Assembly: GCA_009782875.1 (NCBI GenBank) | Contig: WRIE01000006.1 | Coordinates: 19,420 to 83,419 of the forward strand | Length of the DNA: 64,000 bases | From: Eubacteriaceae bacterium | Lineage (GTDB): Bacteria > Bacillota > Clostridia > Eubacteriales > Anaerofustaceae | Direction of reading: 5' to 3' | Shown: positions 18,280 through 26,379 of the stretch, one piece after another | How positions within the stretch are numbered: the stretch's first letter is position 1 | Layout: each line of letters opens with the position of its first letter | The notes under the pieces: generated by a model | What the model saw: only the letters and a program-made list of their open reading frames with translations | Databases searched by the model: none | What the model was told of the DNA's origin: nothing | Made by a program: the position numbers and the translations under genes

Positions 18280-18672
18280 CTTTTTTTATGGCTTATTTTA
18301 TGGCTTAAATACGCAGTTTAGCGTTTCTGGGTGTCCAGGCGCCTAACCAAGAAAACCACACTTACTAATTTTTTACTACACACTTTAAAAAAGCCCCCGT
18401 TTTGGAGGTTTTTGTGTTGCTGCTTTACAGCAAAAAAACGCCCCCGCATGGGACACTTTGCCGGCGTCGATGGCTAGAGGTGTGCGGGGTTCTGTTGGGT
18501 ATATTGTACTCTTTGACTCATTTTTGAAACGTGCTATAAAGAAAACGCACCGACACGGAGCCTGGTGGTTTTGTCTTTGTTTGCTATAATTTGGCGAGTA
18601 TAATATATTCGCGCATGCCCAATGGCTGGATCCTTTCCCAAGTTCGTATCTATTCGGAAGGGGGTGATAGCC
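18280..18672. other. Non-coding stretch with hairpins after tRNA-Ala
   Basis: Contains a G+C-rich hairpin (CCCCGCA near 18452 with TGCGGGG near 18486) and, on the minus strand, CCTCC/GGGGG followed by TTTTTT near 18389-18413. The 14-mer GGAGCCTGGTGGTT occurs at 18557-18570 and again at 18722-18735. A TATAAT box lies near 18585. It looks like the leader of the small ORF at 18673, not a protein gene. Confidence 0.45.
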
Positions 18673-18762
18673 ATGATGAAGCTTCGTGATATCCTGACAC
18701 ATAAAAACAAAAACCTCCCTAGGAGCCTGGTGGTTCTTTTTTATGCCTATCTAACTAAATAG
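18673..18762 (+). CDS. Candidate 29-residue peptide with strong ribosome site
   Basis: GGAAGGGGGTGAT precedes ATGATGAAGC by about 5 nt, the same kind of leader as the toxin-like ORF at 23197. The peptide starts MMKLRDILTHKNKN and ends in a hydrophobic LVVLFYAYLTK. A terminator-like hairpin (CTCC/GGAG, then CTTTTTT) lies inside the frame at about 18711-18741, so the transcript may end before the stop codon. It may be a decayed type I toxin gene; low certainty. Confidence 0.3.
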   Translation: MMKLRDILTHKNKNLPRSLVVLFYAYLTK

Positions 18763-18765
18763 CAA

Positions 18766-18900
18766 ATGCGCATCAACCGCCGTCCCCGTACGGCTGGAAA
18801 CCAAAAGGCGTCTCAAACCCGTGCTTCCAACCGCTTAACGAGCCAAGGTCGCAAACGTTGCAGTAGTCCAACTCGACTCCACGCAAGACACGCCTCCTTC
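18766..18900 (-). pseudogene. Rhodanese-like C-terminal remnant, copy A
   Basis: On the minus strand the frame reads LDYCNVCDLGSLSGWKHGF and then ETPFGFQPYG. This resembles the end of rhodanese domains (...GYxNVYDLGGIxxW). Two further copies of the same tail lie at 22630-22727 and 23515-23860. No start and no catalytic-loop cysteine are present here. Confidence 0.55.
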
Positions 18901-18904
18901 GTTG

Positions 18905-19053
18905 GTCGGTTCAGACAGCGTTTTTGCCATTGCGGCAGTGTCGCCGAAATACTTGATGGTCTCGGTTTTGACCTTGTCTCCAACCCTTTTGAATTCCCTA
19001 AGGGACCAGTACTCGTTTGTCTTAGTTGACTTGGATATATGCCATGCAACCAA
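18905..19053 (-). pseudogene. N-terminal fragment of an IS1634/IS4-type transposase
   Basis: The first about 50 codons from 19053 (VAWHISKSTKTNEYWSLREF, RVGDKVKTETIKYFGD) look like the start of IS1634-type transposases. The match ends near 18905 where the rhodanese-like remnant begins, so only the 5' end of the element survives. Confidence 0.5.
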
Positions 19054-19391
19054 AATCCTATTTTCGTATTTATAACTCTATTATATCATATATATCTTAT
19101 AAATTTAATTATATCGACATAATAACTGATATAAAGCACTATATTTTTGAAATCAAATTTGGGTTGCATTTTGGGCAAGAAAAAAAGGCTTAAATAGCCA
19201 CTTTTTCGCATTTTTTGTAGTGTCTTGTACTAAACCACCGTTAGGCATATAAACCTCTTTGATTTTTTTACAACCATTGCGCTGGCAGTAATGCAAATTA
19301 AAAACGCCGTTTGTTATACTGGAATTAAATTCCTAAGTGCTATAATTAATCCCATCCCACAATAGGAGTGATAAAACGAATAAAAAAAAAA
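19054..19391. other. A+T-rich intergenic stretch with the orphaned start of the lipoprotein gene
   Basis: No large frame. Near its right end AGGAGTGATAAAACG (from about 19364) looks like the original ribosome site and start (GTG) of the lipoprotein gene whose body now begins after the IS1595 copy at 20470. Confidence 0.55.
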
Positions 19392-20469
19392 GGTGATAGT
19401 CGGAAATAGTGTTGATTTTAGATGTCAAGCAGCCCGATAGATTCGACTTCCGCGTTGGTTGCGGAGGAGCCATCGCATGCAGTCACTAAACCGAATATCT
19501 TATCGACAGCGTCTTCAGCATTTCCAAACACATACGAAAAAAGCGAGCAATACCGGTTCAAGAATTTTGTTGCAACGCCGCAGGCAGCCAAGAGCCTCCT
19601 CTTGATGGCGCTATGCAGCGCATTCACTTTATTTGTCCGGTTGACATGGGCGACTGTGCAATCATCCTCAAAAACATTGTAGTTTTTGTTCCCGTCACAA
19701 AGTATGACTGTGTCCTCCACAATCCTGGGCCCAAAAACTTCCACAAGCTCATCCTTGCTGGGGGCAGCGCGGTTGACAGACAAAGCCATCGCTTCCCCTT
19801 CCGAATTCACGCTTGTGCAAACACATATTTGCTCGTCGGACAAGCCGCGCTTGCTGGCTTTAGCCCCATGCTTCCTCGGCCCCCTGTGGTAATCTTCCGG
19901 GATCTTTGTGCCTTTCATGCTTTCCAGCACATATGTCTCGTCAGCTTCGCTCACGCCTTCCAGCAGGAACAAAGACTCTTGCAAGTGCTTCTCCACACAG
20001 TTCAATATTTTGTGCCTCATATAGAAAACAGTCTCGTGGTGCAGCTCCAGGCTCAAAGCTGTGTTGTCTATCGAAACGCCATCCACTGTATCGCGAATCA
20101 CTTGCTTCCATACACTCGGGGAGCTGTGCGAGTTGGATATTGCCGACCCGGTTGTTTCTGTGAACGTTTTATCGCAGTTGTTGCAAATGTAAGCTTGCTT
20201 CCCGCGCCTTTTCCCGTTGCGTACTATAGTTTGAGACCCGCAGTGGGGGCAGGTTTTCGGCTGGCTGGATTTTTCAGAATCAGCCTTTACCTTCACTTCT
20301 GTCAGTTTTTCGAAAGCCTCTTCAAAGTATCCTTCAGGCAATTCTTTCACCAAGCTGATTATCTCTTTAAGTGTTATTCCCATTTTGCTAGCCATATCCT
20401 TATTCAAATATTCTGACAATATTATCTCAAATTCTCCAGAGTAAATCAATACTCTTTCCGACTATCACC
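19392..20469 (-). mobile_element. Complete IS1595-family insertion sequence
   Basis: 1078 bp. The terminal inverted repeats span 27 bp each (19392-19418 and 20443-20469) with the core GGTGATAGTCGGAAA, then AGT and TTGATTT, differing at two positions. Both flanks are eight A residues (19384-19391, 20470-20477), which fits the 8-bp target duplication of this family. Intact transposase gene inside. Confidence 0.93.
19418..20449 (-). CDS. IS1595-family transposase, intact
   Basis: A 343-residue protein with an N-terminal zinc ribbon (CPHCGSQTIVRNGKRRGKQ, CNNCDKTF), a helix-turn-helix part, and an ISXO2-like DDE domain: EADETYVLESMKG for the first Asp, TVILCDGNKNY for the second, and VNALHSAIKRRL in the last part where the family has N/E-type residues. 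Start and stop lie within the terminal repeats, which is usual. The element seems recent, since frame and target duplication are intact. Confidence 0.92.
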   Translation of the reverse strand: MIYSGEFEIILSEYLNKDMASKMGITLKEIISLVKELPEGYFEEAFEKLTEVKVKADSEKSSQPKTCPHCGSQTIVRNGKRRGKQAYICNNCDKTFTETTGSAISNSHSSPSVWKQVIRDTVDGVSIDNTALSLELHHETVFYMRHKILNCVEKHLQESLFLLEGVSEADETYVLESMKGTKIPEDYHRGPRKHGAKASKRGLSDEQICVCTSVNSEGEAMALSVNRAAPSKDELVEVFGPRIVEDTVILCDGNKNYNVFEDDCTVAHVNRTNKVNALHSAIKRRLLAACGVATKFLNRYCSLFSYVFGNAEDAVDKIFGLVTACDGSSATNAEVESIGLLDI

Positions 20470-20485
20470 AAAAAAAATTGCTATA

Positions 20486-21523
20486 GTGCTGTTCCTTGTG
20501 TTGGTTATCGCTGGTTGTGGCAAAGCAGATGAGCCAACACCTTCTCCCCAGTTCGGGAGCCATGGCGAACTGCAAGCAGTCGTCGAGAGTGTCTTGACGT
20601 ACATCCCCCAACAAAACCGACCAAGAATTTGGCTTAAGAACTTACACATAAGTGGATATAAAAGAGCTATCCATAAAGCCATTGTGCTTGACCAAGTTGA
20701 GGTTGAAAAACTTCTGGCCATTTTGCATCTGGACAAATGGGAGTTGAACGGCCTTGTCGCCGAAGACAAAGGTTATATCAATTATCCTGAAGGTTTCACT
20801 TCAAGAATAGAGATCGAGGCTGCTGGACTTGCATCTGACTTTTGCATATCTGTATGTTATGAAACAGGAACCGCTGTTGTTTCTAAGATGCTTGGTGGCG
20901 TTACATCCACTGGAAAAACCTCGTTCGGCAATTACAAAGTCCCCACTCAAACAATCAAATGCTTGCTCAATTTCGAGCGGGATATCATTACTGCTTATGC
21001 GCCATCCCTTTTGGACGGGAACGAAGAGAGCAGCAAAGCGCCTATCCATGAACTAGCTGGCTTTGATGACTTGCAAGCCATTGGAGAGGACATTTTAAGG
21101 TTTGCGCCTGAGATGCGGCTGCCAAGGGTGTTCATAAGACGCCAGGGCGGATCTTATCCTCTTTCGCAAGAAGAAATTGGGAAGCTGCTCACTATCCTTT
21201 CACTTGCTAGCTGGGAGCCAGCTGGTGATGTGCAAGATTGCTTTTCTTACCCAGAAAATCTTGAATTCCCGGATTTTGCGCTTAACCCCGACCGGGAAAT
21301 CAACTTCGATGAAGAAGGCTTGATTGTCCCCATTCCAGAGCAGTCTGATTTCAGTATTGAATTCTATTATGGGGAAAAAGCGGCAGTGATAAGATTGGAC
21401 AACGATTCCGAAGATCCCAAAACCCAGTATGCACGTATGTTGATCTGCAGCGTTCCGGACAGTGTTATAGTCGCTCTGCGCGAATTCGAGGCTGAGCTGA
21501 TAGAAACGCGCAACAATCCATGA
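20486..21523 (+). CDS. Lipoprotein of unknown function, 5' end displaced by the IS1595 copy
   Basis: The frame from 20470 reads KKIAIVLFLVLVIAGCGKAD: a lipoprotein signal with lipobox VIAG-C. The mature part (about 330 residues) contains two repeats: LQAVVESVLTYIPQ...RIWLKN with VEKLLAILHLDKWELNG, and LQAIGEDILRFAPE...RVFIRR with IGKLLTILSLASWEPAG. I recognise no family. The IS1595 copy sits in the A-run that encodes the first lysines, so the original GTG start, ribosome site and promoter (19365 region) are 1.1 kb away. A GTG at 20486 could restart, but it would cut the positively charged signal start. Probably silenced unless the IS supplies a promoter. Confidence 0.65.
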   Translation: MLFLVLVIAGCGKADEPTPSPQFGSHGELQAVVESVLTYIPQQNRPRIWLKNLHISGYKRAIHKAIVLDQVEVEKLLAILHLDKWELNGLVAEDKGYINYPEGFTSRIEIEAAGLASDFCISVCYETGTAVVSKMLGGVTSTGKTSFGNYKVPTQTIKCLLNFERDIITAYAPSLLDGNEESSKAPIHELAGFDDLQAIGEDILRFAPEMRLPRVFIRRQGGSYPLSQEEIGKLLTILSLASWEPAGDVQDCFSYPENLEFPDFALNPDREINFDEEGLIVPIPEQSDFSIEFYYGEKAAVIRLDNDSEDPKTQYARMLICSVPDSVIVALREFEAELIETRNNP

Positions 21524-22657
21524 TGTCTCAAACCAGCGGCAGTACCGTTTCCCATAGCAGCCACGGCTCCTGCCCGAGCACCCATAGCGCGAAACCGGCA
21601 AACCCGTACTCGTAGGCAGCCCTGTCAATCCAGTAGCACAGCGAGTCGATGTCCTAGTACAAAAGCACGGAAAAGCCGTCATCGTCGCCCAGGTACAGCC
21701 TAGCCACCCAGGTGTTTATGTCCTTTAGCCTTATAACAGCCTTGTGGTCGCCTGGGCACGCCAAAGGCAGGAGGTCTTTATTGTAGCTGATATATCCTCC
21801 AAGCGGGTGTCGCGCTCCTCGATGTCCGCCAGGATCCGGAAAGTTCCAAACTCATTCTCCCAAGCCACATTGCTGCGTGCAAGCCGCCCGTACTCGATTG
21901 GCGCGCCGCCGGGCGCCACGACCTCGAAGCACTCCGCCGGCTCGTACTGCCAAGCGTCGCCCACGCGAAGCAAATCCTACATGATGGGGCAGTCGGACTG
22001 GTAGCCGCACCTTCCAGAGCCCTGGCTAGATATATTCGCCGTGAAGCGCAGGGTGTTGTTTGCGCCGCAATAAACCCTCACCCTAGAGCCCCGCTTTCTC
22101 ATCGCTATCGTGTAGAGAGTGGGGTTTTCCCTTAGCGAGCCTGCAGGCGTGTTTGAGTAGCTGGACTCGTATGAGCCTAGCAGGCTGCTCCCCTGCCACA
22201 GCTCCAGGCATTGTGGGCCATGTTGATGCACAGCCACAGGCTGCCCAGCAATATCCGCCGCGCCCGCGAGAGCCTGCGGGAAAGGCGATAGTCGCCCTCA
22301 TGTGCATGTCGCCGAAGCCCTCGTGCTCAAGCCGAATCTCCCCGGATCCCTCAAGCTGGCTGTTAGGCCTGCCAAGCCACCCTTCTTGCCACACACCCCA
22401 AGTCTCGGGCAAAGGCTGCTTCCAGTACAGCGTGAGCATCCCGTCGCGCCAATCCCTCGTACCAGACCAGCCGCGCTGTCAGGCGGGCGGAGGAGGGCTT
22501 CCGTTGTGAGCCGGAAGCCGTTCCACGCAACCACATTCGCCCCGTTCACGTCGACAAACGGGCGCGGGGCGCTAGTAACCGCATTTGCGCCATATCTCTT
22601 GATCACGGCACCCCATTCAGCTTTTTTGCATGGCAGGCACGAAGAGCGGGCTAGCAT
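21523..22657 (-). pseudogene. GH18-like surface or spore hydrolase remnant
   Basis: On the minus strand the end (about 21780-21523) reads SYNKDLLPLACPGDHKAVIR, ARLYLGDDDGFSVLLY and then YGFAGFALWVLGQEPWLLWE, like the last barrel strands of YaaH/SleL-type GH18 hydrolases. Upstream pieces at 22657-22460, 22439-22250 and 22237-21780 (for example GDAWQYEPAECFEVV, AVIKRYGANAVTSAPRPFVD) lie in alternating frames. There are at least three frameshifts and two in-frame TAG codons (21974-21976 and near 21656). The whole is decayed. Assignment of the upstream pieces to the same gene is inference. Confidence 0.55.
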
Positions 22658-22727
22658 GCGAAGCGCTAGAGGAGATTGGCTACCAGAACGTGTGCGACCT
22701 CGGTTCCATAAGCGGCTGGAGTATATG
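22630..22727 (+). pseudogene. Rhodanese-like C-terminal remnant, copy B
   Basis: The plus frame reads MAGTKSGLACEALEEIGYQN then VCDLGSISGW, ending in TGA. It matches copies A and C but lies on the opposite strand. The segment before EALEEIGY could be what remains of the catalytic loop region (C-x-x-G-x-x-S-type), but the reading is uncertain. Confidence 0.5.
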
Positions 22728-23196
22728 ACGCCAACGGTTTCCAGCCATCTAAAGTTGATGCATAATGCCCTTTATTTGCCAAACTTGTCAAAATAATTAT
22801 CAAACCTAGCAACATAGTTTATAGCAAATGAAAAAGCCAGGCGTTTGAGCGCCTGGCACATGCAAGCCTTCGGGCAAACGACTGGATCCCAAAATCTATT
22901 GAAATTTAGAGCCAGTGATAAGCTGTCACACGTGAATAGAGGCAGCTTACTTTCTTTTTTCTGCTAGTATGATTGCCATGATTTGGGCAACCTACGCGCA
23001 CAGAAAAATTATAATTCTCAGAGCCTCGTATAGCTTCATGGCTATGGCAAAAAAAACCTCCCCCATTTCGTGATAGCGATGTCGTATAGGGATGTTTGCT
23101 TTTATTTTCGGCAATTTGTAATGTATAATAATGGCATGCAAGTACTTAGGTAATTTTTGCAAGTGGTCTGGGATCCCCCGGAAAGGGGGTGAGGCC

Positions 23197-23307
23197 ATGA
23201 CTTTGTTTGAGCTTTTGAGCGTTCTAGTACGCTTCGGAAACTTGGTTTTGAACATTGTGAAATTTGTTTTTGACCGAAACAAAGAAGCAAAAAATAAAGC
23301 CGCCTAG
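23197..23307 (+). CDS. Small hydrophobic toxin-like peptide (holin-like/type I toxin style)
   Basis: 36 residues: MTLFELLSVLVRFGNLVLNI, a single membrane-type helix, then a basic tail with DRNKEAKNKAA. This resembles the short Gram-positive peptides called putative holin-like toxins (TxpA/BsrG-type type I toxins: MT.YE.L...FG...L). GGAAAGGGGGTGA lies 4-5 nt before the ATG, and could pair with the CCCCC just upstream (23175-23179), which would hide the ribosome site. The stop codon sits in the loop of a terminator-like hairpin (ATAAAGCCG/CGGCTTTAT, about 23294-23332). No antisense RNA promoter was identified with confidence. Confidence 0.45.
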   Translation: MTLFELLSVLVRFGNLVLNIVKFVFDRNKEAKNKAA

Positions 23308-23382
23308 TTGAGGTTACGGCTTTATCTTCTGTACAGCTCCCGTTGGGGGAGTATCCAGTCGCTTGCCCGAAGGCTTGCGTTT

Positions 23383-23409
23383 GCTGGGTGTTAGCAGCAC
23401 CCAGCCTTT
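23383..23409 (+). terminator. Hairpin terminator at the right end of the cassette
   Basis: GCTGGGTG/CACCCAGC stem (8 bp) with a 7-nt loop followed by CTTTT. Confidence 0.65.
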
Positions 23410-23514
23410 TCGTATATATTATATACTATGGTGGTAAAAATTATGATGATTATGATGAAAATTATTATCATTTAAAGACTGGACATTTTAGTTAGGGAAG
23501 AACCGCTTCGCTTT

Positions 23515-23860
23515 TTATGGAGCCGAGGGTTTTGGCTTTGCCGCTGTCTTGAAGGGGAATAAAGCTTCATAAACATAATTTTCTGATGGCTGGAAGCCAA
23601 AAGGCGTAGCGAATCCGTGCTTCCAGCAACCTATGGAGCCGAGATCCAATAAGTTGCAGTATCTCATTTCTTCCAGCGCTTCGCTTTTCTGCCCCGTCAT
23701 GCAAAACCGATAGATTGAGGTGTTCTTGTATCCTTGCTGCGGGGCATATGTCTATGATAGACAACAATGCTGGGTTTACTCGTGTTTTGCTGGAAGAAAT
23801 CAAGCCTAGGCTCCGAGAACGATAGAGCAGTTGAAAACGAAAAACTAACGGGCATATTGA
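23515..23860 (-). pseudogene. Rhodanese-like domain remnant, copy C (longest)
   Basis: Minus-strand pieces in different frames: LDFFQQNTSKPSIVV, LSIIDICPAARIQEH (like the VDVR.P.E...GHI rhodanese motif), and then KSEALEEMRYCNLLDLGSIG with CWKHGFATPFGFQPSENY. Frameshifts separate them and a clear catalytic cysteine loop is missing. Related tails lie at 18766-18900 and 22630-22727. A rhodanese would move sulfane sulfur; this copy cannot be functional as read. Confidence 0.55.
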
Positions 23861-23895
23861 TGTAAATTTTTATGTCCGATATTATGGAGGCGAAT

Positions 23896-24306
23896 ATGGG
23901 CGCAAAAGTTGCTAGTTTGACAGTCTTTCCCAGCAAAAGTGAAGAAATCAACATTGGCCGAATAAACCTAGTTTCAGGCTCCGGGATTGTTGGCGACTAC
24001 CACCAAGGCACAGAAAAACAGGTGAGCATCCTCGATCTGGGGGCAAGGAAAGAGAACAGCCCCGGTTTCTGCCACAAGCGCTACAAGGAGAATATACTTG
24101 TCCAAGAATTGCCTTTCCTTGAAGGAGGCGATTTGTTGGCAGTGGGCAGTTCTGTGCTCCGAATCGAGGCAAAGCCTTGTTTTGACGAATGCCCCCTCTA
24201 TTCCGGGTCACTCACATGCTCCTTGAGAGGCAGGGCATTCTTTGCCAACATCGAAAAGAGCGGCATTGTGGAAATTGGCGATGATGTTTTGTTGGAGGAT
24301 TCCTAA
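23896..24306 (+). CDS. Small MOSC-domain protein
   Basis: 136 residues from the ATG at 23896, chosen because GGAGG ends 5 nt upstream. The protein has the compact MOSC-type barrel pattern found in small stand-alone members: SLTVFPSKSEEINI, GSGIVGDYHQGTEKQVSIL and a conserved late cysteine motif AKPCFDECPLYSG. MOSC domains carry sulfur or molybdenum cofactor-related chemistry; the substrate is unknown. After the stop at 24306 a further frame reads LTEKELTQVAAEKECGLEEI up to about 24450 without start or recognisable family, perhaps another remnant. The neighbouring rhodanese remains suggest a former sulfur-related locus. Confidence 0.78.
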   Translation: MGAKVASLTVFPSKSEEINIGRINLVSGSGIVGDYHQGTEKQVSILDLGARKENSPGFCHKRYKENILVQELPFLEGGDLLAVGSSVLRIEAKPCFDECPLYSGSLTCSLRGRAFFANIEKSGIVEIGDDVLLEDS

Positions 24307-24604
24307 CTGAGAAAGAGCTTACCCAAGTAGCTGCTGAAAAGGAATGCGGACTCGAAGAAATTTCAGCTTGGCAGCCACTTGAAGTGTGGCGTCCAGCTAT
24401 CTTCGACGAGAGATATTTGAACTGTCTGTGCTCTTGTTGGTTTGCTTGAAATCCAAGAAAAAGATAAAGACTCATGATGAAAAATCAAACTCTACCCTAT
24501 ACATCAAAAAACAAGAGGGCAATTCAAGAAGCTTGCGAAAAGCGGGAACTTGCCACAAATAAAAAAACCACGCTATTCAGCAAGGTTTAGCTTGTTTTCG
24601 TAGG

Positions 24605-24677
24605 CACGCCCGGGAGGACTCGAACCTCCGGCACATGGTTTAGGAAACCATTGCTCTATCCTCTGAGCTACGGGCGC
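24605..24677 (-). tRNA. tRNA-Arg(CCT)
   Basis: A 73-nt cloverleaf on the minus strand. Acceptor GCGCCCG/CGGGCGT, D arm TAGCTCAGAGGATAGAGC, anticodon stem ATGGT/ACCAT with loop TTCCTAA (anticodon CCT), T arm GGTTCGAGTCC. CCA is not encoded. Confidence 0.95.
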
Positions 24678-24832
24678 ATGAGCGCATTTTACCACATGCG
24701 TTTAGAATATGCAACAATGTTACAGCGTTAATGGCAAAAAACGTGTAAACAACTCAGTTTGTGTAATATAATCTTAGTGCATTTAGTGCACTTGCATAGT
24801 TGAATGGGAATAATCTCTTAAGGAGCAAAAAA

Positions 24833-25429
24833 ATGCCAAAGTTTATCGGTTCTCTTTCACGGCGCGTCGAACAAACTAAAGACAACGCAGTAAATAAGGG
24901 AAAAATCTTTGCAGAAAGCGCAAAACTTTCCCAAAGCATTCGTGATGCAGAGAAATCCCTCAAAGAAGCAAAAGTTTCCTTTGCAGACTTCTATTTAGAA
25001 AAATACAAAACAAACCCGACAGATGATTTCGCTGAATATATTGAAGCAATTATTGGAATCCAAAATACAATCACTGAGCTAAGCCAAAAACGCGAGGCTT
25101 TACGGGAAACGCAAGCCTGCGCCCACTGTGGGGCCAAAATCCCCGCGATGGGGAAGTTTTGCCCTGAATGTGGAAAAACAGCCACATTCGGCAGATCGAG
25201 CGAAACCTCGCTGATATGCCCTAAATGCGGCAGAAGCACAAACCCAGAGCTTGCCTACTGCACATTTTGCGAGCAAGATCTGGCCAGCGTGGATTCTATT
25301 GACAAAGAAATCAAAAAGATTGAAGAAATGCCAGCTGACAATTTAAGGCTGTGTAAAGCATGCTACCAGCTATTAAGTGACGAAAGCGAAATTTGCCCGA
25401 ATTGCTCTACTGACAATGCTTTAAAGTAA
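24833..25429 (+). CDS. Zinc-ribbon protein with N-terminal coiled coil
   Basis: 198 residues from the ATG at 24833 (AGGAG 7 nt upstream). The first about 80 residues are helical and charged (QTKDNAVNKGKIFAESAKLS). Then follow paired cysteine motifs: CAHCGAKIPAMGKFCPECG, CPKCGRSTNPELAYCTFC and CKACYQLL...CPNC. These are zinc-ribbon knuckles of the double zinc ribbon type. No membrane segment or enzymatic domain. The protein is likely to bind protein or nucleic acid partners; function unknown. Confidence 0.8.
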   Translation: MPKFIGSLSRRVEQTKDNAVNKGKIFAESAKLSQSIRDAEKSLKEAKVSFADFYLEKYKTNPTDDFAEYIEAIIGIQNTITELSQKREALRETQACAHCGAKIPAMGKFCPECGKTATFGRSSETSLICPKCGRSTNPELAYCTFCEQDLASVDSIDKEIKKIEEMPADNLRLCKACYQLLSDESEICPNCSTDNALK

Positions 25430-25458
25430 AATGGTCGCTTAACACTTAACAGTAGTGG

Positions 25459-25959
25459 CTAATTAAAATAGTCGATAGCTTTAGTCTTCTCAAGCAGACG
25501 GTATGCAAAGGAGCCTGTGGTGGCGCCAAAGATGTTTAGCACGACTTCTGCGATGGCCGAATATGCTGCCACAATTGAATTCCTATAAATTGCTAGCTCA
25601 GCAAGATAGTACCCGCCGACATTTACAACACCGCTTGCCACAAAAGCAAATATCAAAGAAGATCTGTTCTTTCTGCTTGCTAGGCTTCCAAGAGTGATTG
25701 CCTGAAAATACCTGATAACCAAAGTGAAGGGAGCCCACAGGGCAAACCCGCCTAACAAGTCGCTTAGCGCCATACCTATCCCGACCGCTGCTGCTCCATA
25801 ATGACCGGGCATCAAGAATGCAACTAATACAACCATAGCAGCGCCAAGATGGACATAACAATTTGTAAAAGGCACTATGAACCCCACACGTGTAGTAATA
25901 ATCGTTACGGCGGCGAGCAATGCGCAAAGCGCTAGGCGGACTGCCTTGTTTTTTTTCAA
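25459..25959 (-). CDS. ECF transporter S component
   Basis: A 166-residue membrane protein with about five hydrophobic segments and the S-component pattern: MKKNKAVRLALCALLAAVT at the start, then FTNCYVHLGAAMVVLVAFLM, GMALSDLLGGFALWAPFTLV and GVVNVGGYYLAELAIY. S components bind a vitamin or metal and dock with a shared EcfAAT module, which is not in this window. The substrate (riboflavin, folate, thiamine and others) cannot be read from the sequence; the layout fits the ECF-ribofla_trS/DUF1393 group. I see no known riboswitch upstream. It stands alone, convergent with the zinc-ribbon gene. Confidence 0.85.
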   Translation of the reverse strand: MKKNKAVRLALCALLAAVTIITTRVGFIVPFTNCYVHLGAAMVVLVAFLMPGHYGAAAVGIGMALSDLLGGFALWAPFTLVIRYFQAITLGSLASRKNRSSLIFAFVASGVVNVGGYYLAELAIYRNSIVAAYSAIAEVVLNIFGATTGSFAYRLLEKTKAIDYFN

Positions 25960-26379
25960 ATAGTTATGCCTGCTTTCTTCAAATTCCGATTAATTGTGAT
26001 CAGCTTGTACAATATGCTATATGTGCGTATGCAATACAATAATATACCGATTTTACTTTTTGGGCAAGCAGCTTTTGAAGGGAATCCACTGTTAATAGAG
26101 TATAATTATAATTAAGAATGTAATTAATAAAGTTATAAATAGCAGTATATTTTGGCTCTATGGTTATGAGCACTAAAATACAGGCTAAGCAATATCACCT
26201 CATTTCTATAAAATATGCTGAAAGAAGGTGATAAAATGTAACTAACTGGCAGCATTTTGCCCGGCTTGGCAAAAATCTGTTTTCCTAGGCGGGACATGCC
26301 CAAGGATTTGTAGAATGTCGTGCTCTGCTTAAATTTTAATTAAAGAGACGATACATATAGACAAAAAGCGAGATACCCT
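25960..26379. other. Divergent intergenic region with a start-stop codon pair and hairpin before recD2
   Basis: 420 A+T-rich bases. Near 26227-26245 AAGAAGGTGATAAA precedes ATG directly followed by TAA, a ribosome site with a minimal reading frame. Downstream, ATTTTGCC/GGCAAAAT (about 26253-26276) forms a hairpin followed by CTGTTTT. Together they could act as a leader in the recD2 message. No protein gene seen. Confidence 0.4.

Larger units (their letters stand above)
22836..23409. mobile_element. Inverted-repeat cassette around a toxin-like small ORF
   Basis: A 26-bp inverted repeat (22862-22887 and 23353-23378, 25 of 26 identical, core GCAAGCCTTCGGGCAA) bounds about 465 bp. Outside each repeat lies a hairpin with an 8-bp stem: GCCAGGCG/CGCCTGGC at 22836-22857 and GCTGGGTG/CACCCAGC at 23383-23405 (followed by CTTTT). 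The arrangement is symmetrical. Inside are a TATAAT box at 23124-23129 and the ORF at 23197. It may be a small non-autonomous element or a self-contained RNA-regulated module; which one is not known. Confidence 0.55.

Noticed and set aside
18385..18702. Minus-strand open frame of 105 codons after tRNA-Ala
   Set aside because: It covers hairpins and the leader of the small plus-strand ORF; composition looks non-coding.
19613..20416. Plus-strand open frame of 267 codons
   Set aside because: It is the shadow of the intact IS1595 transposase on the minus strand.
21500..22300. TAG recoding (amber read as an amino acid)
   Set aside because: Two TAG codons lie in frame in the GH18-like remnant, but the same remnant has frameshifts, and neighbouring intact genes have no internal TAG.
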